Part shown: in pieces, positions 1 to 11,396 of the stretch | Position numbering within the stretch: the first letter of the stretch is position 1 | Layout: each line of letters begins with the position of its first letter | Assembly: GCA_022836615.1 (NCBI GenBank) | Contig: MU405216.1 | Location: 310,001-374,000, forward strand | DNA length: 64,000 nt | Direction: 5' to 3' | Origin: Annulohypoxylon bovei var. microspora | Lineage: Eukaryota; Ascomycota; Sordariomycetes; Xylariales; Hypoxylaceae | The notes under the pieces: generated by a model | What the model saw: the letters and a program-made list of their open reading frames with translations, nothing else | What the model was told of the DNA's origin: nothing | The model's database searches: none | Made by a program: the position numbers and the translations under genes

Positions 1-1704
1 ATTCCACAGATAAATCATCTCTTCCGCAGGACTGACGCCGACGACATCGATTAGGTCGATGCCTAGCGCCTTGGACCTATCCTCCCACTTTTGTACCTTC
101 CGAGAGACGAATTGCTCGAATGGTAGAGGCTTGGCTAAGAAACGCTTCTTGCCCGCAACGGTGGGTGCTTTTCGGAAGAGCTCATCCGTCTTCTTTCTGT
201 GAAGTTGTATTTGCGACTCGTCCTTCTCCTTGCCGTGGAATGCGTTCCGATAATTTTCCAATTCCGCGCATCCGGCGATGTAATAGTACAGTGAGGGACT
301 CCAATCGTTGAGTTCGATGCAGCGAAGGAAGTTGTCGCGCATGTCGTCATAGTCGTGGATGAACATGGAGTCTAGGGCCATTTCGAAATTGTTGAGCGCC
401 GTGACCTGTCGCATCTTCGACTCCCTGTTATCCTTCAGAATCCTGAGAGCACCCTGCAGGTCTCTGCTGTTTCCTAGGACTCGAGCTTGCTCGAATCGCC
501 AGAGTCCGCTATCCGTGTATCGTAAGCGCATCTGGGCAAGTAGTGCACTACACCTAGCCCTTGGATATCCTCCAAATGCGCCTTTCTCAACGTCCTCTTC
601 GGAAGGTAGGATATCGGCGAAGCTGAGAAGACCGTTGTAGTAAGAAAGTAACATGAGGCCCGCCACAGCTCCGTTAAAGTTATCAAACTTAGAACTCTGC
701 CAAAGCATATTTATGCCACGCTCGCGGTCGCCTTTGAAGCCGATTATAGAAAGTAGACGTGAGAAGGTTGGCGGGATCATCGACAGTAGAAGTAACAAGG
801 AACCAAAACACATATTAACGCCGCTGTGGATAAAAATATCTACAGGATCCTTGAAGATATCCGAGTCAGGGCTGGTATTATGAAGCCCACTCTCTGATGA
901 TGATTTGCCTGGTATACCCGTCTTTTTCGATGCTGGTTTTGTTGTGGTGTTGGAGTTTAAAGATAGTTGGCTTAATCGTTTCTCAAGAGGAATAGAATTC
1001 TTGGCGAGATGACCCTCGTAGTTCAAAGGAGTGTGTCCTCCGGAATGTGCCTCGTCCGCGTCTACAAATTCGAGGTCGGTATCGGTGTCGTCGGTCCCAT
1101 TAACACGCCCACTAGATGTTGAACTCGAAGATGTACCACCCTGCTCTAGAGATAAACTTGAGTGAAGACCCTTTTTCTTGAGGTAAGCTGTCTCGGCTTG
1201 CATAATCTCGTCAAGCGTGATGAAGGCCTTCCGTAGCTTATAGAAGCCTCTGAGGGCTTCGGTCAAACTCTCATGAAGGACAGCTATAATGGCGGACATG
1301 AGTTGGGCATCAGCGATGACCAATGCGTACTCGCTTCCCGGAGGATATATCCGGTCTTCCCCAGGTTTAGCCTCCTTCTGGGCCCTCTTCAACTCGTTCC
1401 AAGCACTATTCTCGCAGGCGGCAAGACGATTGCTTGCTTCGAGCATGATTTCTTTCTCGAATCCAAGTATACTTCTCATGAAAGTACAGACGCCCAATCC
1501 GAGAAGATGAAAAGCTGAATCGCCTTCCCGGAGTCCTTTCTCAGCGCCATCAATATCATCATTCATGATCATGGAAGTGCTGGCAATCGCATTTTGCATA
1601 GCAGCTATCCTACGAGCTCGAAGATCTGCTTGTGACGGTGTCGGGCTCGAGGCTGAGCCTAATTGTGGGGTGGATCCCCGAAACCATGCCCCTATTCGAC
1701 TCAT
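1..1704 (-). CDS. Iml2/TTC39-family outer-membrane protein, 3' end cut off
   Basis: One uninterrupted reading frame runs from the ATG at 1704 to the left edge without a stop, giving at least 568 residues. It starts MSRIGAWFRGSTPQLG. A hydrophobic stretch (about residues 320-340, LLLLLSMIPPTFSRLLSIIGF) is followed by TPR-like helices with motifs such as GINMLWQSSKFDN and ALNNFEMALDSMF. This is the pattern of the Iml2/TTC39 family. In yeast Iml2 is linked to clearance of protein inclusion bodies and to mitochondria and lipid droplets. A low-complexity Ser/Thr/Asp-rich linker lies at about residues 190-300, as expected for fungal members. No intron is needed. The C-terminus lies outside the window. 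Family assignment is from pattern recognition, not a search. Confidence 0.85.
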   Translation of the reverse strand, partial: MSRIGAWFRGSTPQLGSASSPTPSQADLRARRIAAMQNAIASTSMIMNDDIDGAEKGLREGDSAFHLLGLGVCTFMRSILGFEKEIMLEASNRLAACENSAWNELKRAQKEAKPGEDRIYPPGSEYALVIADAQLMSAIIAVLHESLTEALRGFYKLRKAFITLDEIMQAETAYLKKKGLHSSLSLEQGGTSSSSTSSGRVNGTDDTDTDLEFVDADEAHSGGHTPLNYEGHLAKNSIPLEKRLSQLSLNSNTTTKPASKKTGIPGKSSSESGLHNTSPDSDIFKDPVDIFIHSGVNMCFGSLLLLLSMIPPTFSRLLSIIGFKGDRERGINMLWQSSKFDNFNGAVAGLMLLSYYNGLLSFADILPSEEDVEKGAFGGYPRARCSALLAQMRLRYTDSGLWRFEQARVLGNSRDLQGALRILKDNRESKMRQVTALNNFEMALDSMFIHDYDDMRDNFLRCIELNDWSPSLYYYIAGCAELENYRNAFHGKEKDESQIQLHRKKTDELFRKAPTVAGKKRFLAKPLPFEQFVSRKVQKWEDRSKALGIDLIDVVGVSPAEEMIYLWN

Positions 1705-2988
1705 GGTGGTGATGGGTTCAAGTGACGAGCATGTGACCTAGAAGCGATAACAAAGAGGATCCTGTCCTGGTCCTGGTGGGAAAGAAGAGAAATAAAAATG
1801 TTAATAATCTCCGCCTTGAAGGTAGATTTCGTGTCTTTCAAGATGATGACGTATTCGTGTTATTAGCGAGGGTCAGGCCAATTTTCTATTTAATCGTCGT
1901 GGTAGAACGTATAAACATTGTAGATCGTGATAGTTGCTAGGGAAAAACAAAGATTTGAACTCCTTTTAGCCTTTTAGAAGAAAGTTGGCACAGCTTATGT
2001 AAAGTAAGTAAATAAGACTTGGATAAGCACAAGGCATGCATGTAGCCCGAATTGACCTGTGAATCGGAGCTGAACCTTCCTATCCTCCGGGTCCTTTCAC
2101 CTTTCACCTTTGACCTAGGTATTTAAAAAAGGAAACCGGGATGACGTCTTAAAGCCGGAAGGGAGCTGCGGAATAGGTGGGTCTCCGTTGGTACTAGGCA
2201 AATGTTAGACCGGATAGAGTGATACTATTCACTGTTTTTTTTTTGTCAATATGACAGTCATGTTTTATTTATATGAATTATGAAAGAAATGAGACAGACG
2301 TTGAGTATTACATGGAAAGGCTCGGGAGTCAACCATATTTGTAAGGATTTTCTAATGAGCCCGGTCCGAATTGGATAGGAACGTTGCAGCTTGAGGCTCA
2401 GCCACGAGGATGGACCTTTCGGTCGGGTTATAAGAATTAATCTATCCGAAAGCCTGCTACTAGGCTGCTAGGCAACATTCAGTCATCGAATTATGGCCTA
2501 GGCAGTGTTATATGCGAGATACGAAAGTGAAAGTACGACACTTCCAATTGTACGACGTGACTTTGTTGGGCCATTCTGCAGCTAATCCATCATGAAGTAT
2601 AATGATTGGCTACGCGGGGATAAGCTTACTTCCTAGTGGACGTTTTCGGGGTCAATAACGTTCAAGCTCCGATTTCCATTCTATCCCGCATATGCATTAT
2701 CATCACAATAACTCAATAACTCAAAATCTTTATGCAATAAACAAGCTTACCAATGATAATGATTAGCTAATGCAACAAGGTTGACAACATCAATCGCAAT
2801 CACCAAAATACATACACCAGCTTTAACCAAGCCTTGCCTCTCTGCTTGTTCTACGTTCAGCCTCGTGGCAACCGCAACACAAATAATCAGAAAAGATACC
2901 ATTAAATATCTGCCACACATAGGTATCTTGCATACCACCACCTCTCTAGCTGTACGCAGTTGGCATAAAAAGAAGCAGCAAACAAACC
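1705..2988. other. Intergenic region between divergent Iml2-like gene and sem1
   Basis: This is the shared upstream region of two divergent genes. It holds a short T-run near 2235-2244 and CT-rich stretches. I see no open frame with coding character and no RNA gene. Confidence 0.5.
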
Positions 2989-3657
2989 ATGTCTGCACCG
3001 CCGAACAAGACCGACGAGAAGCCCGCCGCCGAAGCCGCAAAGCCAGAGCAGCCCCAACAGAAGAAGTCCGCCGCTGCGCTAGAGGAAGACGACGAGTTTG
3101 AGGACTTCCCTGTCGAAGGTTCGTCTGCTTAAATTCCTTTCTTCTATAATTAGAGCACAGCCCTGCCTATTCTCTTCCCGCCAACCGTCTACCTGTACAA
3201 AATATAGATGCCATACTCTACGACTTCCTTCCTCATCTTTGCCTTACCTAGACTCCCACCTCATCACACTATGTGTTCATGTATCTATCTATCCGCTAAC
3301 ACATCATCAAACAGACTGGCCCGCAGAAGACACCGAAGCAGCAGCCACAGCCGCAGCAGACAGCAACGGCACCGGGACGCAGCACCTATGGGAGGAGAGC
3401 TGGGACGACGATGACACCTCCGACGACTTCTCCGCGCAGTTGAGGTACATGATTCCTTTTCCCACACACATCTCCATCCGTACATCATATTACCTACATA
3501 CATCTACCGACCAAGCATCTACACCATCGACACATCCTTTCCCAACACAAGATCGTCCCATATCACCCCTGCTCCCCTCATACGATTACGATTAAACTAA
3601 CCCAAATACTTAAACAGAGAAGAACTGAAGAAAGTCGAGTCCTCAAAGCGAAGATGA
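2989..3657 (+). CDS. sem1: 26S proteasome lid subunit Sem1/DSS1
   Basis: Three exons (2989-3118, 3315-3444, 3618-3657) join in phase to a very acidic protein of about 99 residues. The hallmark is EDDEFEDFPVEDW across the first junction, followed by the LWEESWDDDDTSDDF block and a short helical tail ending KKVESSKRR. These are the two acidic/aromatic ubiquitin- and partner-binding segments of Sem1/DSS1. The protein is an intrinsically disordered subunit of the 19S lid and also of TREX-2. Introns have consensus ends: GTTCGT...ACAG and GTACAT...ACAG. Each exon alone looks like noise, so the gene is easy to miss. It is divergent from the Iml2-like gene. Confidence 0.93.
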
Positions 3658-4182
3658 GCCAGCCTCCATCACTCCCCACCCGGCTCAGGCATATCTAGCA
3701 CAGGAGGACCTAAATACCTACCTAAGAAGTTACGTGCGGCTAGGGGGACCTCATGAATTGTACTTAGTCATCTGCGCCTCTGCGGCATAACTGAGGGATC
3801 GATGGAAAACGAGCAAGAACTCTATCAATAGACAGACAGTTATATAACTGTCGTGACGAAGACATATTCGCGTATTAGGTGACCATTACCGTCTATTCAT
3901 GCCAGCCAAAATTGAAAGCAAGGTTATCCAAGTCTAGAAATCACAATAAATTTCCGTGAATTGTTGGTATAATATTGTACGTCTAATACATGTATTTGTA
4001 TCTGGTATTCGATATTCATCTAATTTTGCTATGTCATAAACATTCAACACGTAACGTTAACAATAAAGACACCGTCCGGCCCATCTACCGTACCAGCAAT
4101 TAGCTACCTAGCGACCCAAACCCGGCATCCCAATCCAAGAGATGCTATCCGATGCTTATAGGCGCACCGAGTTCTCTAACCT
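3658..4182. other. Intergenic region between convergent sem1 and pgk
   Basis: This is the shared 3' region of two convergent genes. It is AT-rich with short AATAAA-like stretches near 3946 and 4061. No other gene is seen. Confidence 0.4.
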
Positions 4183-5627
4183 TCATTTAGTGCTGAGAGC
4201 AACCACACCGGGTAGAGCCTTGCCCTCTAGCAGCTCTAGAGAAGCACCGCCACCGGTCGACACGTGCGAGCACTTGGCCTCAGCACCGTACTTGGCAGCG
4301 ACGGTAGCGGTATCACCACCACCGATGATGCCGATCTTTCCAGCGGCAACGGCTGCAGTAAAGGCGTCCAAGGTGGCCTTGGTGCCGTTGGCGAACTTCT
4401 CAAACTCGAAGACGCCGGGGGGGCCGTTCCATAGGATGGTCTGGGCCTCGTCGATGGCCGCATTGTACAGCTTGATCGACTCCGGGCCGCAGTCAAGACC
4501 CATCCAGCCGTCGGGGATACCCTCCTTGTCAGTTGCAACGCTGGTGGTGGCATCCTTGTCGAACTTGTCCGCCGTCACGTAGTCTACGGGAAGAACGACC
4601 TTAACATTGTTCTTCTTGGCCTTCTCGATCAGTGCTCCGACATTCTTGGAGCCAGCCTCATCGAAAAGAGAGTTACCGATGCTGACATTCTCGAGGGTCT
4701 TCTTGAACGTGAAGGCCATGCCACCGCAGATGATAATGCTGTTGACCTTGTCCAGCAGGTTGTCGATGAGCTGGATCTTGTCGGAGACCTTGGCACCACC
4801 TAGAATGGCAAGGAATGGTCGCTTTGGGGATTCGAGAGCTTGGGCAAAGTAGTCAAGCTCCTTCTTCATGAGGAAGCCGGCGGCCTTCTGTGGTAGATCA
4901 ACACCGACCATGGAAGAATGAGCTCGGTGTGCGGTTCCGAAAGCATCGTCTAGAGCAGCTATTGTTAGGCCTAATACTATTGCGGTAATATCAAGCTAAG
5001 GCAGGGATAGAAACGTAGGAGATACTTACTGATGTAAATATCGCCAAGGGTAGTTAAGCCCTTGCGGAACTTCTCAACCTTGGCCTTGTCTGCCTTCACC
5101 TTCTTGCCCTCTGCGTCTTTGGAAGAGCCCTCTTCCTCGGCGTGGAACCGCAAGTTCTCCAATAGGATGACTTGACCGTTGTCCGCCTTGTTCACGATAG
5201 CCTCGACATCAGGGCCGACGGAATCTGGCGCGAATTCGACGCTCTTGCCTAGTAGCTTCTCGAGCTCTGGAACAACGGGCTGCAGGCTGTACTTGGGGTT
5301 GACCTTGCCGTCAGGGCGACCAAGGTGGGACATTAATATGACAGCTTTTGCGCCATTGTCGATGGCATACTTGATGGTAGGAACGGCACCGGCGATACGT
5401 TGGTTGTTTGTAACCTTCTTGTCAGCATCGAGGGGGACATTGAAGTCGACCTTTCACGAGAAACCATGTTAGTCTATAAGTTAAATATGCGTTATATGGT
5501 TGACGATCTGTTATTCCAAGCAAACAAGGTCTTAAAGAGATCAACAATGTTGTTCACTTACCCGGATGAGCACTCTCTTTCCCTTTAGGTCAACATCCGT
5601 GATGGACAGCTTGCTCGACAGAGACAT
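4183..5627 (-). CDS. pgk1: Phosphoglycerate kinase
   Basis: Three exons (5562-5627, 5030-5450, 4183-4949) give 417 residues, the normal length. Exon 1 begins MSLSSKLSITDVDLKGKRVL. The signature RVDFNVPLD spans intron 1 (donor GTAAGTGA). The substrate loop MSHLGRPDG, the hinge-region motif YINDAFGTAHRAHSS (across intron 2), the nucleotide-binding GGAKVSDKIQLIDNL, and the C-terminal GGGDTA and STGGGASLELLEGK motifs are all intact. The enzyme makes ATP from 1,3-bisphosphoglycerate in cytosolic glycolysis. The reading frame is strongly codon-biased to C-ending codons, consistent with high expression. The antisense open frames over it are by-products of that bias. Confidence 0.97.
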
Positions 5628-6590
5628 TTTAGTGGATGATAAGTTTCAATTGATATTTTGATCTTAGGGAGAGATTTACGAAAATAATAATAATAATAAA
5701 TTAGAAAGAAGGTTGCGGTATTTCAAGGACGATATTTGTCAGGATGTCCGTTATGAAAAAAAGCACGCAGAAAGGTAGAAGACGGCCGGACTAATAATCA
5801 AAGAATAAGGTACTTTCTAGGATGGAGGGGTAGAGGACTGGAGGGGTAGTAGCTTCCTCACAGTTCAAGGTTTGGTGGGGTGAGGTCAACGAGCTTGACG
5901 GGTGACGTTCACTGTACCCAGTCAAAGTCTGGCGTGGTTGCTAAGCCGCTAGAGCAAAGCATGTAACTACGCTAGTCAATTTAGCGGGTTGATACCTTCG
6001 TGTTTCAGACTTACTATAGGTGTTATAGGAGGTTTCCGCCGCCGAGACAGCTAGACTACCGCAATTCTCCGTTAACTACGAGAATCCAATGTAAGTGATG
6101 CGATGATCATGAGCCGATCCCTCCAATCCCGGCTTCTGCTGGATTATAAAGGCGAATACCGCGAGAAATGTTTTCCAGATTGTTTTCAATACAGACAGGA
6201 ACTGGAACCCCTGAATGGACCAATGGTATACTCAAAATAAAGCACTCCCCACTTGCACACTTCTGTGTAGCGCTCCTCATAGGTGGCTCAGGCTTGAGGA
6301 GCTGAGGAGCTGAACGAAGGCTGTCGAAAGCAACACTGTAGATCCTGAATTAGGTAGTAGGTGGATAATACTTCTGATTTCTCGCATCTAGGTACAAGGT
6401 AATGCTGAGTTGCTGATCCTGAATATTCAACCCACAAAACAATGCGCCATCCTATATCGCTTCGACCATCTCGATTACCCGATGAAGAACGCGCTCTTTG
6501 ACGCCATAACACCTGCCGACCAGTTTTCGAAAAAAGATACTATAGAGCAAGGGAAAGGTCTAGTAACCACATACTAGATGGTTGATGGGT
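5628..6590. other. Upstream region of pgk
   Basis: This is the promoter side of pgk and the 3' side of the Mpv17-family gene. Purine-rich and AAT-repeat sequence (5685-5700) lies just upstream of the pgk start. Small open frames at 6288-6512 lack coding character. Confidence 0.4.
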
Positions 6591-7443
6591 TTACTGGAGA
6601 CGGATGTTAGGAGAGTAAGGTGCGGTTTTCGGCTCGACGTCTTCGGAGGCATTCGTAAGGGATAGGTATGCTGTCCAGGCAATACCAATAGTAGAAACGA
6701 ATGGCTACAATAGACAGTCAGTAATGAAGAGCCTTGTGTACCTAGGTAGACTTGTGGATCGCATCGGAAGAAACTCACTAGCTGGAACTGAACTGGCATC
6801 AACCTGAAGTTGATGATTTGCACAGCAGGCCACACCATGAAATTTGCCTTTAAAGTCGGAATATACATATCCCTAAGCTTGTGAGCAACAGCCCTGCGGC
6901 CACCTCCTTCTGCTACCGTCATGACAGTAAAGAAACACCCGATACCAAAGGGGGCGAAAATCAACTGGTCGAAAGCTACTCTCTTCATCGCGGGAACAAA
7001 TGCGCTAGTCTTCGTGATAGGGAACGCTCGCGAGAGGAAACTAAACCACTTGTATTGTAGAGGGGCCATTCCGAAACCGTACGCCATGAATCTCGTCAGT
7101 CGCTCGAAGTCGAAAGGAGGAGGAAGGTCCTTGGACTCCGGAATCAGTTCCCGGTCATCCCAAGAGTTTTTGCGATCCAGCTCATGTATTTCGATTGCTA
7201 CCGTGTCATCCTTGGTAATGCCACCGGGTTTTCGCAGCGCTCGTTCTCGGACTGATGTGATGGTCTGGGCTACGGTGTCGGCAATACCTCCGAGCACGGC
7301 GTTCGTCACCATCATGGTAAGAACTATAATGAATAAGGTCAGTTTTATGCGCTGTAGTGATATAGTAAAGTTACGAGATTAGTACCTGGCCTCTCGTCGT
7401 AATAAGCGTTAAAGCGCGATACCAAGCGCGCAACGATGGCCAT
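6591..7443 (-). CDS. Mpv17/PMP22-family inner-membrane protein (Sym1-like)
   Basis: Three exons (7386-7443, 6779-7323, 6591-6704) join in phase to 238 residues. The start MAIVARLVSRFNAYYDERP continues across intron 1 into VLTMMVTNAVLGGIADTVAQ, the conserved Mpv17 N-terminus. FDFERLTRFMAYGF, WPAVQIINFRLMPVQFQLPF (across intron 2) and STIGIAWTAYLSLTN follow, the family's C-terminal signature. Members are four-helix membrane proteins of mitochondria or peroxisomes. An insertion of about 40 charged residues after the first helix is typical of some fungal paralogues. The start could lie further upstream, since the frame stays open for about eleven codons before an in-frame TAG. Confidence 0.88.
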
Positions 7444-8771
7444 CTCGATGAAGAATATGACGGCATGAAGCAAGGGCTAGATGAATAGACAAGTCCAGTT
7501 AGTAAAATAGTAGAGCAAGTCAGATGATCTGTGGTGTCTTGAGATTTCAACAAAGAAGTTGATGAAGAGTTTGATGATGCGGACGCTGCTTGTGGTTGGA
7601 AATGTAGGGCTGATTTTTAGATAGGTTCTGTGCGGGATTCGTCAACGTACGATGCGATCGAATATGAATTTGCTATTGACGGCGCGAATGATGCGGCGCC
7701 GGGTAAGTTCCCAAGCCATTTTGGAAAGAGTGAAAGGGACCAAACTGCCAAAATTATACAAGATGAATCTAAATGGGAAAGGTCCTCGTCGGATCTGGGG
7801 CTTGAAAAGTGTGGGTTCTGAGGCTTCACGAAGGCTCGTGCTAATTCTGTACGATCGATGACGACAGATTGATGATTTCCGATAAGAAAGTCGCCCCGTT
7901 TTACTGTAGGTGATTACCGTTGTCGCCGAAGAACGATCTCTAAAGGGGTCCACGGGTCTAGCTTCGAAACGACAAAATTCAGTTCAAGTCTTAGCTGAGG
8001 TTAAACAGACGTCTGGTCTCGATCGAATTGGTCCTCGATGAGTGGACAGATATGTAAGTGTTTATTGATAGAATTTAGAATTCCAAAGGCAAGGAATTCT
8101 TAAGCTGAACCTGCCAGTCAGCAGTTTCAATGTTGGAGAAGGGGAACGCACGGCACACTGCACTGCCTGATTATCAATTTCCAAGTCAAGTCAAGTGACT
8201 GTAGAAGTAGTTCCGATCGGCACTTGCTCCTCTTCTATTGCGCAACCCTTCTATTACTCGATATTTTATTTGAAAAGGAGAAATATATGATAACGTAATT
8301 GCTGATGAATTAAACATTAAAATACATATATGTATCTAATAAGAAATACGAAAAGGCAGCAATTGCGTCGTTCCTAAGTAACTTAATACAGTTTCCAATA
8401 CACTTTCGATGGCAGTCGCAATATGAGGCTGTTAGCAGCCATCTAAACTCTCCTATTGGCCATCTGTCATCTACCTGAGAAAGAGCGCCTAAGAAGCGCT
8501 ACGTTTGAAGTTTTAAAATTGAAGTCTGAATCCTATTAGTCAATTGGAACAGGAGGAAGTATTTAGGTACCTGTATACGAAATATGGGTCAAGTATACAC
8601 GACTCATAGGCCTGACTACCTAGGTACCTCACATGTTGCATCGTCATGTTCCTCGTAAGTTACCTATGTAGATAGCCACGCTTCTATCTTATACAATCAG
8701 GAACTGGTCAACCCAGGTTCAATGGCGAGGCTCATATAGTTACCTAGGTACCTAGGGGGTAAGTATTGTAA

Positions 8772-8803
<32 letters not shown>

Positions 8804-9445
8804 CATTTCATAGAATTGAACTCGAAGGTAGCTTGAATGCCTACGAGATAGCTATATAGGCTTAACTTGACCAAGATCTTAAGTGTGTGATAAACGGCTG
8901 TCATAAGTTCATTAGCATAAGTAGGTCGCCTAACAATAATAGACGTGGGAAGATTTGAATTTCTTTCATTTGTGGAGGAGCCCAAGTAGAAGAGGGAAGC
9001 AAATGTCGAAAAGCAAAACGGTTGTAATCTACCGACTATATGGAACCGGTTTGGATTGGGGGAGTCGTGGTTCTTAACAAGTGCACTAGAGTGCAAGGGA
9101 AGCTGTTGCGTGTAAACCCACATGTAGGTATTATTGTTTGGACAGGCTTCTCACCGTGTTCAAACTGAGTAGGAGATGACCCTAAAGAAATTGTCCTCCT
9201 GTGAATAAGGCACCGTATAATTCCTACGCACTTGAAAAGAGCCCCTTTTACAGCATTATCAGAACTCGGACATTGTGCCTCCTAGCTACCGTCGAGTACC
9301 TACCCAGTCAGGCATCCACTGTCATATTGATCTCTGTAGAGCATCCATATGTCTCTTGAAGCTTGGCCTACACTGCCCACCAAACCCCCGAACTTATGAG
9401 CAAGAGCTCTAGCTATTATTTCTGCCTATTAGCTAACCTCCAAAC
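7444..9445. other. Intergenic region with a 30-T tract
   Basis: No convincing gene is seen in these 2 kb. Open frames near 7617-7953 on both strands show no family resemblance. The region carries CCTAGGTACCTAGG-type palindromes near 8616 and 8741 and a homopolymer T run at 8774-8803. Confidence 0.45.
8774..8803. repeat. Homopolymer T tract, 30 bp
   Basis: Thirty consecutive T residues are seen directly. It lies just downstream of a palindromic CCTAGGTACCTAGG copy. It could be a decayed poly(A) tail of a minus-strand retroposed sequence or a simple slippage tract. No retroelement coding is visible beside it. Confidence 0.9.
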
Positions 9446-10021
9446 ATGGTTTCCAACAAGAAACGACTCTATCTCGCCCTTTACCCTAGCGGGAATACCT
9501 CTGGGCGCGAGGATCTGAAGTAGGTGACTCGCCTCGATGCCTTGCAACTGTGCAACTGATCTTCTCTTCCCAGATATCACCTGGCTTTCTTTATTGGTCC
9601 CAAGCCCGAATATGGGGTAGAAGTCCCTGGCATGCGATTTCATGTTAAGAACCCGCCGGGCGGAGGTTGGCGATACGTGGAAGACGAGCTGTCGGATGTA
9701 CAGTCGTCAGTACGTCTCCTCGTACGCGTCGTTATTGCCAAGGTCACCGACGAACGTCAACTTATCGAGGTTTTTCGAAACACTCCGATCTTCCAAAACG
9801 ACCCGAACTTCAATTGTAGAACGTGGGCCATTGATGCCTTGTCGCGAATATCTAGCCGCAAGGTCGTCGGTACGTCACAATTAAACTGGGATATAGTTGA
9901 AGAACGAGCCCGCAGCTATGTGGCGGAGAAAACTGCGGCTGGAAGGTTCGGACATGGTCAAGACATGATGAAACCGAAACCTACGTGGGATATGCTGGAG
10001 GACAAGGAAATTATATCTTGA
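9446..10021 (+). CDS. DUF6914-like fungal protein
   Basis: Two exons (9446-9519, 9574-10021) join in phase to 173 residues. It starts MVSNKKRLYLALYPSG, continues over a 54-bp intron (GTAGGT...TCCCAG) into YHLAFFIGPKPE, then PGMRFHVKNPPGGGWRYVED and ends in a Trp/Lys-rich region. The order (LYLALYPSG, then YHxAxFIGPK, then RFHVKNPP) is what I recognise in fungal DUF6914 proteins, which are small, uncharacterised and often in accessory regions. Exon 2 is intact. A later ATG at 9632 would drop the conserved first third, so the spliced start is preferred. Function is unknown. Confidence 0.8.
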
Positions 10022-10247
10022 CAACAACTGTATCTGGCCAGATGGGACATGGCAGACTCTAGACGTCTAGGTTCCTTGTTTACCTATATATTAGCTGGTC
10101 CGCCAATATCTGTCCTCAGGAAAACTTTACCTATTCTAGATCGCCGAAATATGTGAAATCTCTGGACGTTCATCGAGAGATGAGAAGTCGAATTCGATGT
10201 GGTTAGAATACGACAGGATCATGAACAGAATACCTCGCGTATCGTAT

Positions 10248-11138
10248 TCAAATTTCACCCCACCACCTCTGTCGTATTTCTTCCATCTTTAGTTCTGCGG
10301 GAAATGGATCGAGAAACTTTTGGACGACGGCATTCCAGTCTGGGATTTGCAGGTAGCACGCAGAAGTAAACTCCCAATAAGGGGGATACCAGCCGGCGAT
10401 TTCCCAGTCGATGATACCGAGTACTTTACCTCCACGGACTAAGATATTGCAGGGGTTAAGATCAGAGTGCGTAAACACGGGAGGCGGTTGCGACGCGTCC
10501 TGTCTAGTCGCCATCTCTTTGAAATCTTCCCAGTCCTTCTCACCGCGGTTAGTAAAGCCGTTCGGAAAGTTATTTAACTGGAGTCCTCCGCGAAGCCAGG
10601 AATGGAAATCCTCGATCGTCTTAAATGGTCCGAACCTAGGCCTTGACCGAGCCATACGAGGATCGCGCAACGAACCACCAACACAACTCTCAACTCCAGT
10701 TCCAGGAGGCGGTTTAATTGCCCTCAACTCTTGCAACATACGCCGTAACTGCACTACAATGCTCTCGCGATCTGTCGCGGACAACTTCCACCACACGCTA
10801 CTAATGGGATCCCCTTCGATGCGGTCCATCACGATGTAGGCACGGTTCCTAAAGACAAAGGAACAGTGCACACGCGGCACGGGAATGGAAGTATTCTCAG
10901 CAACAAATAGCAAGGTAGCAGCTTCGGTGAGATGGACAGACAGCCCTGTTTTTACTATAAGCTTCTTAGAGATAGGATAACACCGGCCAATGGATTTGTA
11001 CTTGTTGAACCACCGAGCAACCTTGAGAGAGACAATAGTCGAAAGGCGATGGTAATATGTATTGTTGGTGGTTAGACGCTCTGTACCACCATGCTGAGCA
11101 GTTGTAAGATCATGTGATCGCACATATAACTCTGGCAT
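10248..11138 (-). CDS. Aminoglycoside phosphotransferase/choline kinase-like protein
   Basis: A single exon of 296 residues from the ATG at 11138 (MPELYVRSHDLTTAQHGG). The frame is open further upstream to a non-ATG codon, with another ATG at 11216, so the start is uncertain. Kinase-like features: an ATP-lysine strand (KKLIVKTG), VMDRIEGDPI in the hinge, the catalytic loop HSDLNPCNILV and the metal-binding IIDWEIAGWYP. These match the fungal APH domain family (PF01636), whose substrates in fungi are mostly unknown; antibiotic resistance should not be assumed. All expected catalytic residues are present. It is convergent with the DUF6914-like gene. Confidence 0.88.
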   Translation of the reverse strand: MPELYVRSHDLTTAQHGGTERLTTNNTYYHRLSTIVSLKVARWFNKYKSIGRCYPISKKLIVKTGLSVHLTEAATLLFVAENTSIPVPRVHCSFVFRNRAYIVMDRIEGDPISSVWWKLSATDRESIVVQLRRMLQELRAIKPPPGTGVESCVGGSLRDPRMARSRPRFGPFKTIEDFHSWLRGGLQLNNFPNGFTNRGEKDWEDFKEMATRQDASQPPPVFTHSDLNPCNILVRGGKVLGIIDWEIAGWYPPYWEFTSACYLQIPDWNAVVQKFLDPFPAELKMEEIRQRWWGEI

Positions 11139-11396
11139 TGTGACATGATACGTGAGTTGAAATGGAAGTAATGAAGAATTGAAGTTCAAATGAATTTGAG
11201 GAACGAGGTTGGACATAAAGAAAGTAAAGAAAGTTGGGGGAGAATTCAAGTTATCATGTACTATGCGTATAGAGGATACGACCAACTGCCCCTCATCACT
11301 CGCTCAATGCATAATGTTCAATAAAAAGAATAAACATCCGATACAATATTCGTAGATTATTTCCAATTAGTTACATAGAATTCTTTAATTCTTCAA

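Noticed and set aside
4142..4582. Plus-strand frame of 146 codons over pgk
   Set aside because: Antisense shadow of the strongly codon-biased phosphoglycerate kinase exon.
7642..7953. Minus-strand 103-codon frame upstream of the Mpv17-family gene
   Set aside because: No splice path joins it to the family's N-terminus, and composition is not protein-like; likely 5' flank.
8803..9123. Minus-strand 106-codon frame beside the T-tract
   Set aside because: No recognisable domain and no conserved pattern; treated as chance.
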